A stretch of 64,000 bases of DNA, taken from positions 23,217 to 87,216 of the forward strand of contig MAAU01000020.1 of NCBI GenBank assembly GCA_002162825.1. The letters are read 5' to 3'. Source of the DNA: Gammaproteobacteria bacterium 54_18_T64 (lineage in GTDB: Bacteria > Pseudomonadota > Gammaproteobacteria > Pseudomonadales > Porticoccaceae). How positions within the stretch are numbered: position 1 is the first letter of the stretch; every line of letters begins with the position of its first letter. The notes beneath the pieces were generated by a model. The model ran no database searches and was not told where the DNA came from. It saw only the letters and a program-made list of their open reading frames with translations. The position numbers were made by a program, and so were the translations under genes. Positions 47,620-57,986 of this stretch are shown one piece after another.

Positions 47620-48099
47620 GTGAGTTTTAGTACGCCGACAAAGGCAGAGTTAAAAGATATGTTAGGTATGCTTTTTACCAAATTGGATGTGCAAGATTGC
47701 GATCCTGTGGATCTGGAGGCAGATGACCTTTTCTTTGGTTTGTACCTGGATGATAGTGATAAGCCTGTGACTTTAGTGGCGTGTAATTTGGCATTTGCTG
47801 CTTATATGGGGAGTTCAATGACGATGTTGCCACCTCCGGTCGCTGCAGACGTCATTAAAAGCGGCAAGTTAGAGGAAATGATGGTTGGCAACCTCAAAGA
47901 GGTTATGAATATTGTCTCCAGACTTTTTATGCTGCGAGACGGTGAACACTTGAGATTCTCGACGCTGCATCCTGCGACGGAGGCTTTCCCTGATTCTGTT
48001 AGTGGCTTGTTGGGGAATGTTGAAAAGCAAGCCTTCTTCGATGTGGAAGTACCGCGCTATGGAGTGGGTAAGGTTGGGTTTATAGTGCCCGCGGCATAA
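47620..48099 (+). CDS. Putative CheX/CheC-like protein in a chemosensory operon
   Basis: 159 aa; 'MVGNLKEVMNIVSRLFMLRDGEHLRFSTLHPA' carries an E-x2-N ... P arrangement like the CheC/CheX/FliY active site; lies directly after the CheY gene. Confidence 0.5.
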   Translation: MSFSTPTKAELKDMLGMLFTKLDVQDCDPVDLEADDLFFGLYLDDSDKPVTLVACNLAFAAYMGSSMTMLPPPVAADVIKSGKLEEMMVGNLKEVMNIVSRLFMLRDGEHLRFSTLHPATEAFPDSVSGLLGNVEKQAFFDVEVPRYGVGKVGFIVPAA

Positions 48100-48282
48100 C
48101 TACCAACGTGTGGAATGTTGGCGGATTATGTTTTTTTACCGGGAATAATGTTGATTTAATTAGTTATTTACCGATGTACTATGTGCCACGAGTGCACGAG
48201 TGCCATTGAACGGTGCGATAAGTAATGAACATCATGGATAGATGCTAACCTAAAAAATAATAGTGCTAGGAGTGTTTTGGCT

Positions 48283-50541
48283 ATGATAGATGTCCTCAAG
48301 AATTTTTTTGGAGCAGGTGCAGAAGAATTTCTCAACCGTTATAGCCTGGCAGGTCGTATAGGCGGGCTCGCCTTTGGCCCAATTTTGGCATTGGTGATGT
48401 TTTTGATTTTCAATTCATACGGCGCCTATCAGGACTACCAGCGCAATGTGCAAATTGAACGACTTGCTGAAATTTCTAAGCAGATAGGCGATGCTATTCA
48501 CGAAGTTCAGAAAGAGAGAGGCCTTAGTGCCTCCTTCATTGGTGAGGAGGGCTCTGAGAGCTCGGAAAAAATTCTTAAAGAACAGTGGGTTATAACAGAT
48601 CAGTCTGTTGACGGTTTGACAGCGGCCTTGAGTGGTGATGTAAGCGGCTACGGTGAAACCTTTGCGGAGGGGGCTGCTATAGCCAATGAATCTCTTGGTC
48701 GCATCAAGGAGTTACGAGATTTCATCTTGAAAATGGATTTTATGGCGTTTAAGCGAGAAATTGCCAGACGTGAACAATTATTATATGTCGAACGCAACGT
48801 ATTAGTTCCATTAGTGCCCTTAGCCGATGCTTCGGGAATGCGTTTTGCCAAGTTAGAAGGCGACTTGTCTGCCCTGGTTGATCAAATGCAAGGGCTGGCA
48901 TCGAGTGCAGCAATGAGTTCTAAATTGGCGTCTTTAGCATCCTTGCTGAAGGTCAAAGAGATGAGCGCCAACGAGCGGGCCCTGGTGGTCACCGCTTTCA
49001 GTGATGGCCTTTTTACACCTGAATCGTATTCTGAATTCCTCCGGTTAAAGGGTGCGCAAGATACCTTTCTGACTGTTTTTCACAGTAGTGCGACTTCTGT
49101 CAATGATGAAGCTTATGCCAACACTGTGACCGGCGATGCTGTTATTGATGCCGAAGATGTCCGTATTTTTATTACTGATATGGAAGGCGGAGATATGACC
49201 GGCTCTGGATACGCTGGTTTCGAATGGTATCTAATGTCGACTCGAAAAATTGATTTGATCAAAGCCGTTGAAGATATTGTAGTTGCCGATATCGTAGCCG
49301 ATGCTAGTGAGAAAGCTTCATCTGCTTTTGTGAAAGTACTGATATTTGCCATTGTTGCTATCGTTGTTGCTCTGCTTGCCTTTTTAGTGTTCATTGTTTC
49401 CAGAAGTATTTCAAAACCTCTGAGTTTGATGAACGAGGCAATGTTAAGTTTGGCTGATGGCGATATGAACATCCTAGTTCCCTGCCTCGGTTATGGTTCT
49501 GAAGTGGGGCAAATGGCTAGTGCGGTTGATAATTTCAAGCAAGGACGCATAGAGCGACTGCGGCTTGAAGAAGAGGCAAAAGAGGCTGAAATTGCCAAAC
49601 GCCAACGGGAAGATGAGAGAAGGATAGAAGAAGAAAACGCTAAAGAAGCTGAACAGAAAAGAGAGTTAGAGACTAGCCGACGTCGTCAGGCAAGGGCGGA
49701 GCTGCTTGAGTCCAGGATAGGTGATTTTGATAACAACATTTCTCAAAAGATCTCTTCCTTCAATACGGCTATTGCCGATATGGAACACGCGGCAATTACC
49801 TTGTCAGACACCGCTAAACAAACCGAAATACAAAGTGTCGCTGCGGCGGCGGGAGCCTCTGAAGCATCCCAGAACGTACAGACAGTGGCAGCGGCCAGTG
49901 AGGAAATGGCTTCTACTGTCGCAGGCATCAACGAACAAATGAATCACTCTTCCCAGATCACGGGGCAGGCGATGGATACTATTGATTCAACGGCAAGTAT
50001 TGCTGTCGAGCTGCAAAGTTCCTCGCAAAATATTGGCAATGTTATTGACCTGATTAATGAAATTGCCGAACAAACTAACTTGCTGGCCTTAAACGCAACA
50101 ATCGAGGCTGCTCGAGCTGGTGATGCCGGTAAGGGTTTTGCAGTTGTGGCATCTGAAGTTAAAGAGCTGTCCAATCAAACATCTTCTGCTACTAATGATA
50201 TTTCTGAACACATTAAGCGCCTACAAGAAATTAGTGCCAGCGTTGTTGTTTCCGTTGACAAGACTCGTGAAGCCTTAAAAGAGAATTCTGAAGTGGCTCT
50301 TAATGTTACCAGCGCTGTTGAACAACAGGCCTTGGCGACTCAGGAGATTTCTCAAAACATTCAGCAAGTTGCCACGGGTACGGCTGATGCGAGTGGTCAA
50401 ATCTCTCAGGTTCAGGATGGTGCAGCCACGGTGCTTCGCTCTTCAGAGCAAGTACAGGTCTCCTCTGCCAGTTTGGCTGGTGATAGCCGCGAATTGAAAT
50501 CTGCAATTGAAGATTTTCTCTCAGATATTCGAGAAATTTAA
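48283..50541 (+). CDS. Methyl-accepting chemotaxis protein with NIT (nitrate/nitrite-sensing type) domain, HAMP and MCP signalling domain
   Basis: '[24 protein letters not shown]' typical of NIT domains; HAMP '[28 protein letters not shown]'; MCP hairpin '[47 protein letters not shown]'. Confidence 0.9.
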   Translation: MIDVLKNFFGAGAEEFLNRYSLAGRIGGLAFGPILALVMFLIFNSYGAYQDYQRNVQIERLAEISKQIGDAIHEVQKERGLSASFIGEEGSESSEKILKEQWVITDQSVDGLTAALSGDVSGYGETFAEGAAIANESLGRIKELRDFILKMDFMAFKREIARREQLLYVERNVLVPLVPLADASGMRFAKLEGDLSALVDQMQGLASSAAMSSKLASLASLLKVKEMSANERALVVTAFSDGLFTPESYSEFLRLKGAQDTFLTVFHSSATSVNDEAYANTVTGDAVIDAEDVRIFITDMEGGDMTGSGYAGFEWYLMSTRKIDLIKAVEDIVVADIVADASEKASSAFVKVLIFAIVAIVVALLAFLVFIVSRSISKPLSLMNEAMLSLADGDMNILVPCLGYGSEVGQMASAVDNFKQGRIERLRLEEEAKEAEIAKRQREDERRIEEENAKEAEQKRELETSRRRQARAELLESRIGDFDNNISQKISSFNTAIADMEHAAITLSDTAKQTEIQSVAAAAGASEASQNVQTVAAASEEMASTVAGINEQMNHSSQITGQAMDTIDSTASIAVELQSSSQNIGNVIDLINEIAEQTNLLALNATIEAARAGDAGKGFAVVASEVKELSNQTSSATNDISEHIKRLQEISASVVVSVDKTREALKENSEVALNVTSAVEQQALATQEISQNIQQVATGTADASGQISQVQDGAATVLRSSEQVQVSSASLAGDSRELKSAIEDFLSDIREI

Positions 50542-50772
50542 CATCCTGGTTTGCGCTCCCTTTTAAATTGGGGGCGCAAATAGAGAGTTATTAGGGGTCG
50601 TTCTGGGTTTTATTTCCTCTCAATCTGAGCCGGGAAACTATTCAATATCTTACCACTTGTTTGTTTAGCCACTATTCTGTCCGATGGTGATATCTCGCTT
50701 AATGTCTATGTTTGGTGGTTGAACTAACCCCGTTCTAAAATACGGTTTGCTTTGTTGTAACAGGTGCTCATC

Positions 50773-50997
50773 TTGTCGGACAAGTACATTCAACTAAATG
50801 ACGAAAAACCAACAGCCTATGGTTTTTGGCAAACAGTGCTAATTGTCCTTGCAGGTCATATAGGCGTAAGGACTAGGGTTCAGCGAAAAACTGATTTTGA
50901 GAGAGCTAATGGCGTGTATGTCTTTGCCATAGCCTGCATGTACTTTTTGTTAGTTATTATTGGCTTGATCTTGCTGGTTAATTATATTGTGGACTGA
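50773..50997 (+). CDS. DUF2970 domain-containing small membrane protein
   Basis: 'YGFWQTVLIVLAGHIGVRTRVQRKTDFERANGVYVFAIACMYFLLVIIGLILLVNYIV'; start ambiguous (GTG 50764 or TTG 50773). Confidence 0.7.
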   Translation: MSDKYIQLNDEKPTAYGFWQTVLIVLAGHIGVRTRVQRKTDFERANGVYVFAIACMYFLLVIIGLILLVNYIVD

Positions 50998-51050
50998 TTG
51001 ATTGTCGATAATATACAGATTTAACCCGCCTGTCTTAAACAGGTCTCGAC

Positions 51051-51773
51051 CTAGAAAATAATTTCGGCTTCTTCACTATTGAGTCTTCTACCTTGTCCTG
51101 GTTGCAGTTTGCTATCGAGATCGAGGTTGCCTATTGAAAGGCGATGTAACTGTAAAACCTTGTTTTGAAAACGGCCAAACATCCTTTTAATTTGATGATA
51201 GCGCCCTTCAATTAAACTGACTTCGACACTATGACTGTCGATGATTTTTAGTTTAACGGGCTGAGTTGTAATGTCCTCATATTCGAAATACATACCCTGT
51301 GAAAAGGCCTTGATGTAGCTGTCGTCTACAGGTTTCTGTAATTCAACACGATAACATTTCTCGACTTTATTGGCCGGAGTGCATAGCCGGCGGGACCAGC
51401 TGCCGTCGTTGGTCAATAGCACCAGTCCCGTTGAGTTAAAATCGAGTCGCCCAGCAATATGCAGTTGACTAGTTTCGTCCGCCCCTAGTAAAACCGGCCC
51501 CAATGTGTCGATAATAGTTGTGTGATGGGGGTCCCTGGTGGCGCAGATAACCCCTTTCGGTTTGTAAAACATCACATAATTTGGCTGGTTGTTTTGAAGG
51601 ATCTGCTGATCGAAGATGACATGTGAAAATTGATGGATAGTTTGCTGCATATCAGTGGCTACACATCCGTCTACGTGGATACGACCCTGGGCTAGAATGG
51701 GGCGAATGGCCTGGCGCTTCATGCCCAGTTGACGGCTCATAAAGCGGTCGAGGCGAGTGCGTTTGGATTGCAT
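51051..51773 (-). CDS. 16S/23S rRNA pseudouridine synthase (RsuA family)
   Basis: S4-like N-terminus 'LDRFMSRQLGMKRQAIRPILAQGRIHVDG'; 'VMFYKPKGVICAT', 'LHIAGRLDFNSTGLVLLTNDG', 'EGRYHQIKRMFGRFQNKVLQLHRLSIG'. Confidence 0.92.
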   Translation of the reverse strand: MQSKRTRLDRFMSRQLGMKRQAIRPILAQGRIHVDGCVATDMQQTIHQFSHVIFDQQILQNNQPNYVMFYKPKGVICATRDPHHTTIIDTLGPVLLGADETSQLHIAGRLDFNSTGLVLLTNDGSWSRRLCTPANKVEKCYRVELQKPVDDSYIKAFSQGMYFEYEDITTQPVKLKIIDSHSVEVSLIEGRYHQIKRMFGRFQNKVLQLHRLSIGNLDLDSKLQPGQGRRLNSEEAEIIF

Positions 51774-52261
51774 AAATTTTTTGTACACCACACCATGGTT
51801 TTTGGTGGCACATTGTAGCGCCTAATTTTGGGTAGTGTTTGTCTGGTAAGTCCTAAATGGGGTGCGGTTGACAAGGATGCCAAGCGCTTGGGCGTTGTAG
51901 TAGCTGCTCTTGCAACTGCCAAAGAGTCTAATTATATGGGGTAAGGTTCTTTGGCTTGTACAAGTCGTCCTAAGATGTAGGGCTTATTAGAGCTACCCTC
52001 CCTTATATTGACTAGCTCCGCATTGCCGTAGTGTACGCGGTAGAACTCTAAATATGGATGCCCCTAGTTTAGGGGAGGGTTACACTATCTTTTACAGAGG
52101 CCATAATTGAGGGCTTGATCAGTGGCGATTAATCACCCTTGACAGCTTAAGCAAGCCACCAAGGGTTTAGGAGCTCTTGACGATCCTGATAGGTGCTTCC
52201 TGTATTCAGAATAAGTTATCTACTCGTAAGAGCGATTCATACAGGCATACGCAGAGCGCCC

Positions 52262-53188
52262 TTAGTCTTCGTCGGGTAATGTCGCCAAATTCGGCTCGAC
52301 TTTTTGGAAGCCAGCGAGGGCAACAATGGGGTGTTCGGTGTTACTGGAGAAATCGGTAATTTTGCCCCAGTTCTCGACAATCTGCTCCAGGCTAATGCCT
52401 TCAGTCAAGGGCAGGGTGATACCTTCGCTGCGTTCCCAGCGCACCTGTGAATACCAGCCACCACCGAGTTCGAAGAGGTTGCCAGTAGCTGGGCAGTCTT
52501 CGTGGCACAGATAGGCGACCAGTGGGCTGACGAAAGCGGGGTTGAGGGCCTTGACCATTTTCTTTTCGAGAATGGTTTCGGTCATGCGTGAACCGGCGAA
52601 GGGTGCGATGGTGTTGCACTTGATGTTGTACTTGCCACCTTCCTGAGCGAGGGTTTGTGCCAGGCCGAATAAGCCGAGCTTGGCCATGGCGTAGTTGGCC
52701 TGGCCGAAGTTGCCGTAAACACCGGAGCTTGAGGCGGTGAATACCAGGCGTCCGTATTGCTGTTCACGCAGGTGAGGCCAGGCAGCGTGGGTGACCTTGA
52801 ATGCGCCTTTAACATGGACGTTGTAGACCTGGTCCCAGTCGTCCTCTGTCATCTTGTGGAAAGAGGTGTCACGCAAAATGCCGGCATTGTTGATGAGGAT
52901 GTCGATCTTGCCGTAGGTGTCCATAGCGGTTTGCACAATTTTATCGCCGTCGGTTACCGAGTCGTAATTAGCGACGGCTTCGCCACCGGCGGCTTTAATC
53001 TCCTCTACAACCTTGTCGGCGGGGCTGTTGCTGCCACTTGTGCCCCGGCCCTGCATGTCGCCACCAAGATCGTTAATCACCACCTTGGCGCCACGGCTGG
53101 CCAGTAACAGGGCGTGGGCTCGACCCAGACCGCCGCCGCTACCAGTGACAATGGCGACTCGGCCTTCATAATTTAGTGTATCGCTCAT
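52262..53188 (-). CDS. SDR family oxidoreductase (multifunctional beta-oxidation hydroxyacyl-CoA dehydrogenase-like)
   Basis: 'MSDTLNYEGRVAIVTGSGGGLGRAHALLLASRGAKVVINDLGGDMQGRG', 'VYGNFGQANYAMAKLGLFGLAQTLAQEG'. Confidence 0.92.
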   Translation of the reverse strand: MSDTLNYEGRVAIVTGSGGGLGRAHALLLASRGAKVVINDLGGDMQGRGTSGSNSPADKVVEEIKAAGGEAVANYDSVTDGDKIVQTAMDTYGKIDILINNAGILRDTSFHKMTEDDWDQVYNVHVKGAFKVTHAAWPHLREQQYGRLVFTASSSGVYGNFGQANYAMAKLGLFGLAQTLAQEGGKYNIKCNTIAPFAGSRMTETILEKKMVKALNPAFVSPLVAYLCHEDCPATGNLFELGGGWYSQVRWERSEGITLPLTEGISLEQIVENWGKITDFSSNTEHPIVALAGFQKVEPNLATLPDED

Positions 53189-53302
53189 GACTCTTTCCTT
53201 TTTGGTTTGACGCTGCTTAAAATGGTATTTAATGGGGGGCACTTAAATACCATAGATGCCACCGTTTGTCAGTTCTTCGGTGATATCACAAAGGATTCAA
53301 CC

Positions 53303-53965
53303 ATGGCTTCAAAATACATCAGTCTCGACCAAGGGCTCTACGAGTACGTGTTGGCTAGTTCGTTACGAGAATCCCCTGCTTTAGCACTGCTGAGAGAGGA
53401 AACTGCCGCACTGCCCATGGCGATGATGCAAATTGCCCCCGAGCAGGGCCAGTTTATGGCCCTCTTGGTGAAGTTAATGGGGGCGAGGCGAGCCATCGAG
53501 GTCGGTGTGTACACTGGCTACAGTGCCCTGGCCGTAGCCGAAGCGTTGCCGGACGATGGCCAGCTTATCGCCTGCGATATTAATGCCGAAACCACCGCCA
53601 TTGCCCAGCGCTACTGGCGGCAGGCGGGGCTCGCCAATAAAATCGATTTACGTTTGGCCCCCGCTGCACAAACCTTACAGGCCCTACTGGATGATGGGCA
53701 GGCGCAGAGTTTTGATTTTGCCTTTATCGATGCCGACAAAACGGCTTATGGCGAATACTATGAATTGTGCCTGGCCCTGTTGCGTCCGGGCGGGTTGATT
53801 GTCGTCGACAATGTACTGTGGGGTGGTGCCGTAGCGGATGCTTCAACAGGTGACGCCGATACCCAGGCAATTCGACTATTTAATGCCCAACTTCGTATTG
53901 ATCAGCGTGTCGACCTAAGCCTATTGCCATTAGCTGATGGTTTGAGCCTGATACGCAAGTGCTGA
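53303..53965 (+). CDS. Class I SAM-dependent O-methyltransferase
   Basis: 'MMQIAPEQGQFMALLVKLMGARRAIEVGVYTGYSALAVAEALPDDGQLIACDIN', 'FDFAFIDADKTAYGEYYELCLALLRPGGLIVVDNVLWGG'. Confidence 0.93.
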   Translation: MASKYISLDQGLYEYVLASSLRESPALALLREETAALPMAMMQIAPEQGQFMALLVKLMGARRAIEVGVYTGYSALAVAEALPDDGQLIACDINAETTAIAQRYWRQAGLANKIDLRLAPAAQTLQALLDDGQAQSFDFAFIDADKTAYGEYYELCLALLRPGGLIVVDNVLWGGAVADASTGDADTQAIRLFNAQLRIDQRVDLSLLPLADGLSLIRKC

Positions 53966-54007
53966 CACACACGGCCCTAAATAGCTGCAGCGCGCTGATG
54001 AACCCAT

Positions 54008-55096
54008 ATGCCTGAAGCAAGTCAGCCGCGAAAAATCATTCACTGTGACTGCGATTGTTTCTATGCTGCTGTGGAGATGCGTGACAACCCCGCGCTGGCT
54101 ACACAGCCCATCGCCGTGGGGGGGCGTGCCGGACGTCGCGGTGTGGTTGCCACCTGTAACTATGCCGCGCGTGAATACGGTGTGCATTCGGCCATGGCCA
54201 CCGCCCGCGCTTTGCGCTTATGCCCCGATTTGATTGTTGTGCCCCCAGACTTTACCAAGTATCGGGAGGTGGCCCTACAGATACGGGACGTTTTTTCCGA
54301 CTTCACCGAGCTGGTTGAACCCCTCTCCCTCGATGAAGCCTTTCTCGATGTTAGCGCCACCAAACTTTGTCAGGGCAGCGCCACCTTGATGGCCGAGGCA
54401 ATTCGCGCACGTATCAAGGCAGAAGTTGGCATTACTATCTCTGCAGGGGTGGCGCCGAGTAAATTCCTCGCCAAGATTGCCAGCGATTGGCGCAAGCCCG
54501 ACGGGCTCTTTGTGATTACTCCCGATCAGGTGGATGGCTTCGTGCTGGCCTTGCCGGTGGGTAAATTATTCGGCGTCGGTAAAGTCACCGAAAAGAAGCT
54601 CCACCAGCTCGCGGTAAAAACCTGTGGTGACTTACGCAACATCAGTCTATTGAAATTGACCGAGCACTTTGGGGTACTGGGCCGGCGTTTATTTGAACTG
54701 AGCCGGGGTATCGACAACCGGCCGGTCAGGATCGATCGGCGCAGAAAATCCCTCAGTGTCGAAACCACCTTTGTTGACGACTTGCCCGATGCCGCTGCCT
54801 GCATCGCCCGCTTGCCTGCCTTGTTTGAACAATTACAAACGCGCTATCAAAATGTCGATGACACTTACCGAGTCAGTCGCCATTATTTAAAAATGCGCTT
54901 TAGTGACTTTACTAGCACTACTGTCGAGCGTGACCTGCCCGATGGTATTACACTTGAGGGGTATCAGAGTTTATGTGAGCAAGCTTGGTGGCGTGGTGAG
55001 CAGAGCGTGCGCTTATTGGGTATTGGTTTACGCTTTAGCGACGTAATAACCGGGCAAGAGAGCCACCAGTACGCTCTGCCATTTGAGGTTGGCTGA
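54008..55096 (+). CDS. dinB: DNA polymerase IV
   Basis: 'RKIIHCDCDCFYAAVEMRDNPALATQPIAVGG', 'VEPLSLDEAFLDVS', 'ISAGVAPSKFLAKIASDWRKPDGLFVI'. Confidence 0.95.
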   Translation: MPEASQPRKIIHCDCDCFYAAVEMRDNPALATQPIAVGGRAGRRGVVATCNYAAREYGVHSAMATARALRLCPDLIVVPPDFTKYREVALQIRDVFSDFTELVEPLSLDEAFLDVSATKLCQGSATLMAEAIRARIKAEVGITISAGVAPSKFLAKIASDWRKPDGLFVITPDQVDGFVLALPVGKLFGVGKVTEKKLHQLAVKTCGDLRNISLLKLTEHFGVLGRRLFELSRGIDNRPVRIDRRRKSLSVETTFVDDLPDAAACIARLPALFEQLQTRYQNVDDTYRVSRHYLKMRFSDFTSTTVERDLPDGITLEGYQSLCEQAWWRGEQSVRLLGIGLRFSDVITGQESHQYALPFEVG

Positions 55097-55144
55097 GGTT
55101 TGCCCTGAGCATTGCCTTCGCTGGGCATAGAGGAGGAGTAAGTG

Positions 55145-56482
55145 ATGGAGTACGCGCAAGATCTACACGGCGGCATTTCCGATAGCAGTGCCGCGACGAT
55201 GACCGATATTAATCTCGACCGGGCCTTGAGCCGCATACCCCACATCCACAAAGGTATTATTGACGTCCTGCGCTACCCCAAGCGCGTAGTCAGCGTCACC
55301 TTCCCCGTGGAGATGGATGGTGGTCATGTGCGTGTCTTCAAGGGTTGTCGGGTCCTACATAATCGTATCTTGGGGCCTGGCAAGGGCGGGATTCGCTATC
55401 ACCCCGATGTCGATCTACATGAAGCGAGCGCCCTGGCCGCCTTGATGACATGGAAGTGCGCGTTGATTGATGTGCCCTTTGGCGGCGCCAAGGGCGGCGT
55501 TAGCTGTGACCCCAAGAGCCTATCCGCTGCCGAATTGCGCCGTATTACTCGACGTTTTATCAGCGAGCTGGGGGACAACATTGGCCCCTATACCGATATT
55601 CCCTCTCCCGACCTTTATACCAGTGAACAAACTATGAGCTGGGTTTTTGACACCTATGACGTGATGCACAGCGGCAGTAACAACCGCGCGGTGGTGACAG
55701 GTAAACCGCTCTCCCTCGGCGGTTCAGTGGGGCGACGCGAGGCCACTGGGCGTGGCGTGTGTTATGCGGTACGCCACTTTATCGCCAAGCACATGGTGCC
55801 GGGTCTCAGTAGTTTGGATGGGGCCAGTGTGGTTATTCAGGGCTTTGGCAATGTTGGTGCTGTGGTCGCCGAACAGATGCAATGCATGGGTGCCAAAATT
55901 ATTGCCGTCAGTGACTCTCAGGGCGGTATTGTCGACAGAGAGGGGCTGAACCTAACAGAGGTGCAGGCCTACAAAAACACCCACGGTTCACTGATCGGCC
56001 TGCCGGGCACTATGAGCATTACCAATCAAGCTCTATTGGAGTTGGAATGCGACGTGCTAGTGCCGGCGGCCCTGGGCCATCAAATTTGTGCCGACAATGC
56101 CTCGCGGGTGCAGGCGAAATTGGTGGTCGAGGCGGCTAACGGGCCTATTACCCCCGAGGCGGATCGGATACTCGTACAACGGGGTATCCAAGTATTGCCG
56201 GATATTCTCGCCAACGCAGGGGGCGTCACCGTTAGCTATTTTGAATGGGTGCAGAACCTGGAAAACCAGCAGTGGGAGTTGGATCAGGTCAATGAAAAAC
56301 TCCTGCAAAAAATCAATCAGGCGGTTGATCACAGCGTAAAACGTTTCAAGGCCCTGGCCGCCGAAGAGAGCGAACAAGACGGTGATACACATGCCTACCC
56401 CCTGGACTTACGTACGGCGGCGTTGGTTATTGCCCTCGATAAGTTGGTGAAGGTGACCCTACAGAGGGGTATTTGGCCTTGA
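55145..56482 (+). CDS. Glu/Leu/Phe/Val dehydrogenase (glutamate dehydrogenase family)
   Basis: 'KGCRVLHNRILGPGKGGIRYHPDVDLHEASALAALMTWKCALIDVPFGGAKGGVSCDP', 'VVIQGFGNVGAVVAEQM'. Confidence 0.93.
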   Translation: MEYAQDLHGGISDSSAATMTDINLDRALSRIPHIHKGIIDVLRYPKRVVSVTFPVEMDGGHVRVFKGCRVLHNRILGPGKGGIRYHPDVDLHEASALAALMTWKCALIDVPFGGAKGGVSCDPKSLSAAELRRITRRFISELGDNIGPYTDIPSPDLYTSEQTMSWVFDTYDVMHSGSNNRAVVTGKPLSLGGSVGRREATGRGVCYAVRHFIAKHMVPGLSSLDGASVVIQGFGNVGAVVAEQMQCMGAKIIAVSDSQGGIVDREGLNLTEVQAYKNTHGSLIGLPGTMSITNQALLELECDVLVPAALGHQICADNASRVQAKLVVEAANGPITPEADRILVQRGIQVLPDILANAGGVTVSYFEWVQNLENQQWELDQVNEKLLQKINQAVDHSVKRFKALAAEESEQDGDTHAYPLDLRTAALVIALDKLVKVTLQRGIWP

Positions 56483-56571
56483 GGCGCAGCCAATATAATA
56501 AGCCCCTTACCATTGTGCGGGCCGGCCCGCGACCACAGGGGCATAGTTGGTTCGATGATATGTTGGCCGGC

Positions 56572-56811
56572 TTAGCTTGCCTTATGACTACCATCACATA
56601 GCGGGGGTGAAGCTGTGGCTTTACAGCCACAGAAGAATACTTGTTGGGACGCTGTCGCCACGTATTTGACGGGTACGAAATCACCACCCTTATGGGCACC
56701 ATCGCAAAAGGGTTGGGTTTTACTTTGGCCGCAGGCACACCAAAAGTAGCGTTTCCCCGCCTCGACGTCGACGGCATAGGGGGTGTCGGCGGCTCTTGTC
56801 GGTTTGCTCAT
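56572..56811 (-). CDS. Double CDGSH iron-sulfur domain protein
   Basis: 79 aa with two motifs: 'FWCACGQSKTQPFCDGAH' and 'FFCGCKATASPPLCDGSH'. Confidence 0.9.
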   Translation of the reverse strand: MSKPTRAADTPYAVDVEAGKRYFWCACGQSKTQPFCDGAHKGGDFVPVKYVATASQQVFFCGCKATASPPLCDGSHKAS

Positions 56812-57054
56812 GATATTTCCCTGTTTGTTATAAGTATTGTTATCTCGGGGCCGGTTTTGAGTAATTTGCCCCCGTGGACATGCGGTTATCTTTTTTTCTT
56901 TGCCTGTTCGCTTTATGGTCTTACTCAATATAGATAAAACCACCCGAATGTACAGCAGCTAATCGATGGCTTGTGTTGTCACAACAGCAAGGCTGTGGCG
57001 AGTTACTGTCAATCTGTCAGGTGCCCTGTCGGCCAATAAAATCAATTGATGGCG

Positions 57055-57345
57055 TTATAGGATTTGCAAGAGGCTTGCTGCCAAAGCCAGTAGCCATAGG
57101 GCCAGTACTAGCCCTATGGCGACATAACTTGCGCGCAGTGCCCACTGGCCCGTGGCATTGTTGTGATAGATTAAAAAAATGCCCGAGAGGGCAAAGATAA
57201 GGGACCACAGAGCCCAGACCCATGCCCAAAGCATGTCCTTTTCCCCCGCGCCCAGGTTCAAGAGCCCCTGCGCCAATAGAAAAGCAAATACGGGTGTAAG
57301 GAGCAGCGGTAAGAGCGCCAATGTGGCTTGGCTCAACTTGTTCAT
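57055..57345 (-). CDS. Small integral membrane protein of unknown function
   Basis: 96 aa with about three hydrophobic segments (LALLPLLLTPVFAFLLAQGLL; MLWAWVWALWSLIFALSGIFLIY; ALRASYVAIGLVLALWLLALAASLL). Confidence 0.6.
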   Translation of the reverse strand: MNKLSQATLALLPLLLTPVFAFLLAQGLLNLGAGEKDMLWAWVWALWSLIFALSGIFLIYHNNATGQWALRASYVAIGLVLALWLLALAASLLQIL

Positions 57346-57986
57346 AATGAGCGTATCCTCGATTTTTTCTAGGGCGGGACAGGGTGTTGAAGTTTTGAAG
57401 TGGGATACTCAAAATAGTTTTCTTTGAATCAATATCTTGGTTTGTGAGATTCAGGCTTGTTTTACCTTGCTGGAGCGTCTGGTTGGGGTTTTTAGTTTTC
57501 ACAGGAAAATCTAGCAACTTGTCGCAAAATAACACTTGTCTTTGAAAGACGCTCCTTTATTGAATTGTTATGTTTGAATCCACGATGCTTACACAAAGGG
57601 CATCTTGGGTTTCTTACAGGCTTGAATGAACCGCCACATTCACATTGAGCTAATATTTTCGCTATGGTCTCTGCTAAATTTTCAGTCGATTCGGAAGCGC
57701 AAATGATTTTTCTATCCGAAGATCTTCAAATTACATTGGAACAATGTGCCCAATAGAAGTGGGGGGCTGGCGTAGAGGTGTTTTACAGATGCACAGGAAC
57801 TCGCCCTTGCCCTCCGCTTACCTAGCCTGCTTCAATAGGTGTTTCCTTGGTGGCGTTGCGACTTTATCGGGTGGCTGAATATCAAGCGAGTGGCCGTTTT
57901 TCTACTTATACAGATAGCTCGCTTGATGATTGAACTTTGGACAGATGCCGAGTCTATGGCTGCGGCCACTATAAAAAGGAGTTACT

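Noticed and set aside
50550-50580. Possible terminator hairpin after the MCP gene (TTTGCGCTCCC...GGGGGCGCAAA)
   Set aside because: Hairpin is real but no T tract follows, so not called as a Rho-independent terminator.
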